From Desulfobacterales bacterium (lineage in GTDB: Bacteria; Desulfobacterota; Desulfobacteria; Desulfobacterales; JAFDCJ01), in the NCBI GenBank assembly GCA_029932495.1, contig JAOZPY010000131.1, positions 1 through 7,221 on the forward strand: a stretch of 7,221 nucleotides of DNA, written 5' to 3'. Positions within the stretch are counted from its first letter, which is position 1, and every line of letters starts with the position of its first letter. Made by a program: the position numbers and the translations under genes. Shown here piece after piece: positions 5,975-7,221 of this stretch. Under the pieces are notes generated by a model, which had not been told where the DNA came from, searched no databases, and saw only the letters and a program-made list of their open reading frames with translations.

Positions 5975-7135
5975 ATGCCGGTATTTGATCTGACTGAATT
6001 TTTCAAGCTCTCATCGGCCCTGAATTACAACCTGAGTGCTGCCTCCTTAAACCGGTACAATGTGCTGATGTACATTCTTGCCGGCAGGCGGCTGGATGCC
6101 GACGACCAGAAGGACCGGGAACAAAAAGGGGTGTTGATGGAAGCGCTGGGGTATCTGTTTGCCGCCTACCGGCAAAAACGGCGGCGCCTGGGACCCATGG
6201 CCGTGCTGCACCCCCTGCGGGCCGCGGCGCTTTTCACCCGCTCGGTGGACACCGCCAGTCTGGTGGATGTACTCAGCATACTGTTTCATGATATCCTCGA
6301 AGACATCGAACCCGGGCAGTTCGACACCCTGACCTGGAAAACCATGGAAAGCCAACTCTACAGCCTGCTGGAACGACTGGAGCCGGATGACGAATCCCGG
6401 CTGACGGCCAACCTGTTGTGCCTGACGCGTGTCGCCGGTGAATCTTACTACCGCTACATCGCCCGGTTGCTGGACAACGCGCGCAACGCGCCTGAACTGG
6501 TGGAAGTCAAACTGGCCGATCGCCTGGACAACACCCTGGATATGCGCATTGATCTTGAAGATCCACTGGCCGACCTTGACTTTTTCAAAACCATTTTCCA
6601 GATTCTATTTGTCAACAACTATCCGGGCTACCGGCCGAAAGCCGAACATTCCCAGGCAACCGCTATCAATGGGGCCCGCCGGCTGTACCAGCTTTTCAAA
6701 AATGCCGTACTGCTCTCACTGATCCGACAGCACACACCACCGGCCGACCGCCGCCAGATCGGATCCCTATGCGACACCGTTGCGGAGGCCAGTCTGAAAG
6801 AAGCCCAGCGCACCTTGATCCACCTGGCGGGCTATCACCTCAACGAAGTTGGCGCCCAGCGCCGGCTGCTGCTGGAGGCCATGCAATACTGTTACAGCGG
6901 GCGCACGGACCTGGTCACCCGCCCGGACGGCGAGCAGTTGCTGGACGGTCTTTTTTCCACTTACTTCGGGCCGGTATCCAGTAAAGTCCGCGGCCCGCAG
7001 CTGGATATTCTATACCAGAACAAACCCCTGATGATGGAAGCCTCGGTGGCCTTTCTCGTAATTTTCCTCAGCTTTTTAAACGACAGGGAATTTTACATCA
7101 AAGGCATCAGCGCCAAGGGCATTGAACCTGGATAG
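5975..7135 (+). CDS. HD-domain protein related to the SpoT/Rel (ppGpp) hydrolase domain
   Basis: This is a soluble protein of 386 residues. Its first half carries the HD-hydrolase signature of the SpoT/Rel/Mesh1 group: a basic YRQKRRRLGP stretch ahead of HPLRAA (His79), LFHDILED at 103-110 (His105-Asp106, Glu109-Asp110), and VEVKLADRLDN at 176-186 (Asp182, Asn186). These are the metal ligands and catalytic acidic pair expected of a Mn-dependent pyrophosphohydrolase. Arg70 sits nine residues before His79, as Arg44 does before His53 in the streptococcal Rel enzyme. There is no synthetase, TGS or ACT domain. The helical second half (about 200-386) is not one I recognise and includes a hydrophobic stretch near 353-367 (ASVAFLVIFLSFL). 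Small alarmone hydrolases are about 180-200 residues, so this is roughly twice as long. Alarmone hydrolysis is possible but unproven; another nucleotide substrate is equally open. The start ATG has GGGGGAG four bases upstream. It is divergent from the VanZ-like gene. Confidence 0.8.
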   Translation: MPVFDLTEFFKLSSALNYNLSAASLNRYNVLMYILAGRRLDADDQKDREQKGVLMEALGYLFAAYRQKRRRLGPMAVLHPLRAAALFTRSVDTASLVDVLSILFHDILEDIEPGQFDTLTWKTMESQLYSLLERLEPDDESRLTANLLCLTRVAGESYYRYIARLLDNARNAPELVEVKLADRLDNTLDMRIDLEDPLADLDFFKTIFQILFVNNYPGYRPKAEHSQATAINGARRLYQLFKNAVLLSLIRQHTPPADRRQIGSLCDTVAEASLKEAQRTLIHLAGYHLNEVGAQRRLLLEAMQYCYSGRTDLVTRPDGEQLLDGLFSTYFGPVSSKVRGPQLDILYQNKPLMMEASVAFLVIFLSFLNDREFYIKGISAKGIEPG

Positions 7136-7179
7136 CCTCAGCGTTGCATAGTGAAAAAGGACGCTCCCATACCAATAAG

Positions 7180-7199
7180 GGCGCGCTAAGCGCTGTGCC
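7180..7199 (+). terminator. Weak hairpin after the HD-domain gene
   Basis: GGC-GCGC (7180-7186) can pair with GCGC (7190-7193) and GCC (7197-7199) around a TAA loop with a three-base bulge. A TTTTT run appears only at 7209-7213, ten bases past the stem, so this is not a textbook intrinsic terminator. It lies about 45 bases past the stop. The rest of 7136-7221 contains no gene I can support. Confidence 0.2.
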
Positions 7200-7221
7200 G
7201 GAGGGACATTTTTATCGCTCG

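Noticed and set aside
7195..7221. Start of a new gene at GTG 7195 running off the window
   Set aside because: Only nine codons are visible, there is no ribosome site before it, and the GGAGGG lies inside the frame rather than upstream.

Overview
The window looks like a chromosomal housekeeping/accessory stretch from a Gram-negative bacterium. Coding regions are moderately GC-rich and the gaps are AT-rich. My best guess is a Desulfobacterota-type (former deltaproteobacterial) genome, because the GDP-fucose synthase and CysQ carry insertions absent from the E. coli proteins. That placement is inference only. I see no rRNA, tRNA, CRISPR array, insertion sequence or complete mobile element.

Layout from left to right. 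Positions 1-382 (minus) hold the N-terminal 127 residues of a short-chain dehydrogenase cut by the window edge. It has a good ribosome site, a promoter, and a TTCGAA-N5-TTCGAA dyad placed where a repressor would bind. Positions 383-628 are AT-rich and non-coding. Positions 629-943 (plus) encode only the C-terminal cytoplasmic domain of a YitT/DUF2179-type membrane protein and look like a gene remnant. Positions 1036-2793 (plus) are glnS, glutaminyl-tRNA synthetase, behind an extended -10 promoter. glnS converges on a minus-strand pair: cysQ (3894-4766), a 3'(2'),5'-bisphosphate nucleotidase, and fcl (2844-3893), GDP-L-fucose synthase. The cysQ stop codon directly abuts the fcl start. Positions 4921-5832 (minus) encode a polytopic VanZ-like membrane protein. 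Divergent from it, 5975-7135 (plus) encodes an HD-domain protein whose N-terminal half matches the hydrolase domain of SpoT/Rel but which has no synthetase or regulatory domains. The last 86 bases hold no gene I can support.

How they may work together: CysQ removes the 3'-phosphate from PAP, the by-product of PAPS-dependent sulfotransfer or sulfate reduction, and Fcl makes GDP-L-fucose. Their tight coupling suggests, without proving, a link to surface-glycan synthesis that may include sulfation. The other genes look like independent transcription units. The points most worth a second look are the SpoT-like HD protein with a novel C-terminal half and substituted nucleotide-pocket positions, the operator-like dyad at the SDR promoter, the 22-bp perfect palindrome inside an SDR insertion loop, the truncated YitT gene, and the coupled cysQ-fcl pair.
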